A stretch of DNA of 6,942 bases. Source: Bacillota bacterium (GTDB lineage Bacteria; Bacillota; Clostridia; DSM-8532). The notes beneath the pieces are model-generated. The model ran no database searches and had not been told where the DNA came from. It saw only the letters and a list, made by a program, of their open reading frames with translations. Position 1 is the first letter of the stretch, and each line of letters begins with the position of its first letter. This document shows positions 5,848 through 6,942 of the stretch, piece after piece. The DNA lies in assembly GCA_023426765.1 (NCBI GenBank), contig JAEZBW010000240.1:1-6942 (forward strand), given 5' to 3'. The position numbers and the translations under genes are program-made.

Positions 5848-6010
5848 GTTACTGTTCAGGAGTTGTAAGATATTGAGTGTGATTTACAGCTATGCTGTCA
5901 TTCTGAGTGCAACGAAGAATCTGTAACGATAACTTCTTCGACGTATAGATCCTTCGCCTCGCTCAGGATGACAACGCTTCGCTCATGATAACATACCTAT
6001 GAACGGCAAC
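5848..6010. repeat. Possible second segment with ends like the 2992-3248 element
   Basis: GTTACTGTTCA at 5848-5858 is identical to the first 11 bases of the 2992 element. TGAACGGCAAC at 6000-6010 matches its inverted counterpart TGAACAGTAAC at 9 of 11 positions. Together they bracket 163 bp that include the GTCATTCTGAG hairpin. This may be a decayed relative of the first element. The right end is imperfect and no target duplication is visible. Confidence 0.35.
5897..5972. repeat. Dispersed palindromic repeat of the GTCATTCTGAG type
   Basis: Two 26-bp arms (5897-5922 and 5947-5972) are inverted repeats, identical at 20 of 26 positions, around a 24-base centre. The ends GTCATTCTGAG and CTCAGGATGAC, with the CGAAG/CTTCG core, resemble short palindromic intergenic elements I know in many copies from diverse bacterial genomes. 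As RNA, two of the differences become G-U pairs, so it would still fold into a long hairpin. It lies between divergent genes, so it does not act as a shared terminator. It is non-coding and probably a MITE-like or REP-like element. Confidence 0.72.
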
Positions 6011-6018
6011 ATTGGTTG
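6011..6018 (+). promoter_or_regulatory. MocR operator half-site copy 1 (ATTGGTTG)
   Basis: This is the first of three ATTGGTTG copies upstream of the MocR-type gene, about 25 bp upstream of the -35 hexamer. It is followed by CA, as in the palindromic third copy. The direct-repeat-plus-palindrome pattern resembles known MocR binding regions, so binding by the encoded regulator is inferred. Confidence 0.5.
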
Positions 6019-6035
6019 CATCATTTTTGAATCCA

Positions 6036-6043
6036 ATTGGTTG
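6036..6043 (+). promoter_or_regulatory. MocR operator half-site copy 2 (ATTGGTTG)
   Basis: The second ATTGGTTG copy lies exactly 25 bp after the first and abuts the -35 hexamer at 6044. A protein bound here would contact or block RNA polymerase. Confidence 0.55.
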
Positions 6044-6072
6044 TTTACAAGGATATATTTGCCTGCTATTCT
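6044..6072 (+). promoter_or_regulatory. Promoter of the MocR-type gene with extended -10
   Basis: TTTACA (6044-6049) and TATTCT (6067-6072) are separated by 17 bp. TG at 6064-6065 gives an extended -10 (TGCTATTCT). Transcription would start near 6079, upstream of the palindrome at 6086-6101. Confidence 0.68.
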
Positions 6073-6085
6073 GTATCTATTCCAT

Positions 6086-6101
6086 ATTGGTTGCAACCAA
6101 T
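6086..6101. promoter_or_regulatory. Perfect 16-bp palindromic operator of the MocR-type gene
   Basis: ATTGGTTGCAACCAAT is an exact inverted repeat. Its left half is the third ATTGGTTG copy, 50 bp after the second, which is twice the spacing between copies one and two. It lies just downstream of the predicted start point and immediately before the GAGGAG ribosome site at 6104-6109. Occupancy should therefore block the gene's own transcription, which suggests autorepression. Confidence 0.75.
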
Positions 6102-6117
6102 TCGAGGAGATGAGAAA

Positions 6118-6942
6118 ATGCTGTTATCCCTTGACCACAAGAGTGCCGAACCGCTTTATGTCCAGATCAAGAAACAGCTGCGGGCGATGATTGAAAAAGG
6201 AACGCTGCCGCCGGGCTATTGCCTCCCGCCTGAGCGCAAGCTGGCTGAAAGCCTGGGTGTGAACCGCACCACAGTTTTAAACGCTTTCCGGGATCTGAAG
6301 GCCGAAGGTTATCTATCGGCGCGTGTTGGTCAGGGTACCATCGTTTGCCGGCCGGTTTCGTCTTCCGAAACCGAAGCCTCCCGCCCGCTGCCCCTTTCAT
6401 GGCGGCATGTCTGCAATCAAAACGCAGACGCTTACAGCAGCACCGTCACCCGCGATATTTTGGCAATTACCGGTCAAAAGGACATGATTTCGTTTGCGGC
6501 AGGGATTGCAGTACCGGATTTAAACCCGCTTGCTGAAATCCAGGAGGTTTGGAAAATCATCAATGAAAAATACGGTGCTTCAGTATTTCAGCATGTTCCA
6601 GCCGAAGGGCTGACTGCATTACGTCAGAGCATCTGTCACTTGTCCGGCAGCAGGGGAATCAGAACAACCGAAGCCGAGACCATGATACTCTCAGGTTCAC
6701 AGCAGGGGCTGGATTTATTGGGCAGGCTTTTTATTTCTCCCGGAGACACGGTCGTCATGGAGGAACCCTCCTTTTTCTGCGCGAGGCAGATCTTTGAAGC
6801 CTGCGGAGCCAGAATCATCGGAATTCCGGTGGATGAAACCGGCATGAACATGATGATGCTGGAAGGCGTTCTGAGACGGTTGAAGCCCAAATTTATTTAC
6901 ACCGTTCCGACCTTCCACAACCCCACCGGAACAGTCATGAGC
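6118..6942 (+). CDS. MocR-type regulator: GntR winged helix fused to PLP aminotransferase-like domain (3' end beyond window)
   Basis: The visible 275 residues belong to the MocR branch of the GntR family, regulators whose aminotransferase-like domain binds pyridoxal phosphate or its amino-acid adducts as effector. The winged helix spans about 8-78: EPLYVQIKKQLRAMIEKGTL, LPPERKLAESLGVNRTTVLNA, then the wing EGYLSARVGQGTIV. A linker of about 40 residues leads to the fold-type I aminotransferase domain from about 122 (ISFAAGIAVPDLNP). It shows SGSQQGLDLL (192-201), the PLP phosphate-site region; EEPSFF (215-220); and TVPTFHNPTG (262-271), with Asn268 expected to contact the cofactor. The PLP-binding lysine would lie beyond the window; the family usually totals 450-500 residues. 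The start follows GAGGAG by eight bases; an ATG at 6110 is out of frame. Known relatives control vitamin B6, GABA or other amino-acid genes. The target here is unknown, as no such gene is adjacent upstream. Confidence 0.92.
   Translation, partial: MLLSLDHKSAEPLYVQIKKQLRAMIEKGTLPPGYCLPPERKLAESLGVNRTTVLNAFRDLKAEGYLSARVGQGTIVCRPVSSSETEASRPLPLSWRHVCNQNADAYSSTVTRDILAITGQKDMISFAAGIAVPDLNPLAEIQEVWKIINEKYGASVFQHVPAEGLTALRQSICHLSGSRGIRTTEAETMILSGSQQGLDLLGRLFISPGDTVVMEEPSFFCARQIFEACGARIIGIPVDETGMNMMMLEGVLRRLKPKFIYTVPTFHNPTGTVMS

Larger units (their letters stand above)
5764..6117. other. Non-coding stretch holding a repeat cluster and the MocR control region
   Basis: This 354-bp gap separates the divergent HEAT-like and MocR genes. 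From left to right it contains the leader of the HEAT-like gene, a run of seven A (about 5832-5838), a terminal-repeat-like motif at 5848, a 76-bp hairpin repeat at 5897-5972 and a mirrored terminal motif at 6000. The operators and promoter of the MocR gene follow. No credible gene is present. Confidence 0.65.

Noticed and set aside
5999..6190. Plus-strand frame starting MNGNIGCIIF across the MocR control region
   Set aside because: It overlaps the operators and the start of the MocR gene in another frame and has no family features.
1..6942. CRISPR array, tRNA, rRNA or riboswitch
   Set aside because: No regularly spaced direct repeats, cloverleaf, ribosomal signature or recognisable aptamer core was seen on either strand. 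The 5' leaders visible are short.

Overview
The window looks like chromosome of a low-to-mid GC Gram-positive bacterium, most likely an anaerobic clostridial-type Firmicute. The evidence is strong AGGAGG-type ribosome binding sites, near-consensus sigma-A promoters, an LplB/LplC-type sugar ABC transporter with no ATPase beside it, a lipid-anchored NodB-domain deacetylase with a Thr/Pro linker, and a short HEAT-like protein of a kind I associate with Clostridia. The genus cannot be named from the sequence. There are seven protein genes, two of them cut by the window edges. I see no rRNA, tRNA or CRISPR array.

Region 1-2960, minus strand, is a carbohydrate-uptake locus. A LacI/GalR-family repressor gene (1806-2852) lies upstream of two CUT1-type permease genes (577-1503, and 1-507 continuing past the left edge). 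A consensus sigma-A promoter (TTGACA, 17 bp, TATAAT) precedes the first permease gene. A perfect 20-bp palindrome centred on CG lies over its expected transcription start. A degenerate version of the same palindrome (14 of 20 positions) sits just after the regulator's own promoter. The simplest reading is a local sugar-responsive repressor that controls the transporter and itself. The solute-binding lipoprotein, and perhaps catabolic enzymes, would lie left of base 1.

Region 2960-3370 is non-coding and looks like a mobile-element relic: a 257-bp segment bounded by perfect 12-bp inverted repeats. Region 3316-5042, plus strand, holds a lipoprotein polysaccharide deacetylase with its own promoter, followed after 66 bp by a flavin-reductase-like FMN-binding protein. 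Region 5146-5763, minus strand, encodes a HEAT-like repeat protein convergent with the flavoprotein.

Region 5764-6117 is non-coding. It carries a second segment whose ends resemble the 12-bp inverted repeats, an internal 76-bp hairpin repeat of the GTCATTCTGAG type, and then the control region of the last gene. That gene (6118 to the right edge) is a MocR-type regulator: a GntR winged helix fused to a PLP aminotransferase-like domain. Its promoter is surrounded by three ATTGGTTG copies, the last completed into a perfect 16-bp palindrome.

I find no convincing undescribed multi-gene system. The most informative signals are regulatory (the two operator architectures) and the intergenic repeats.
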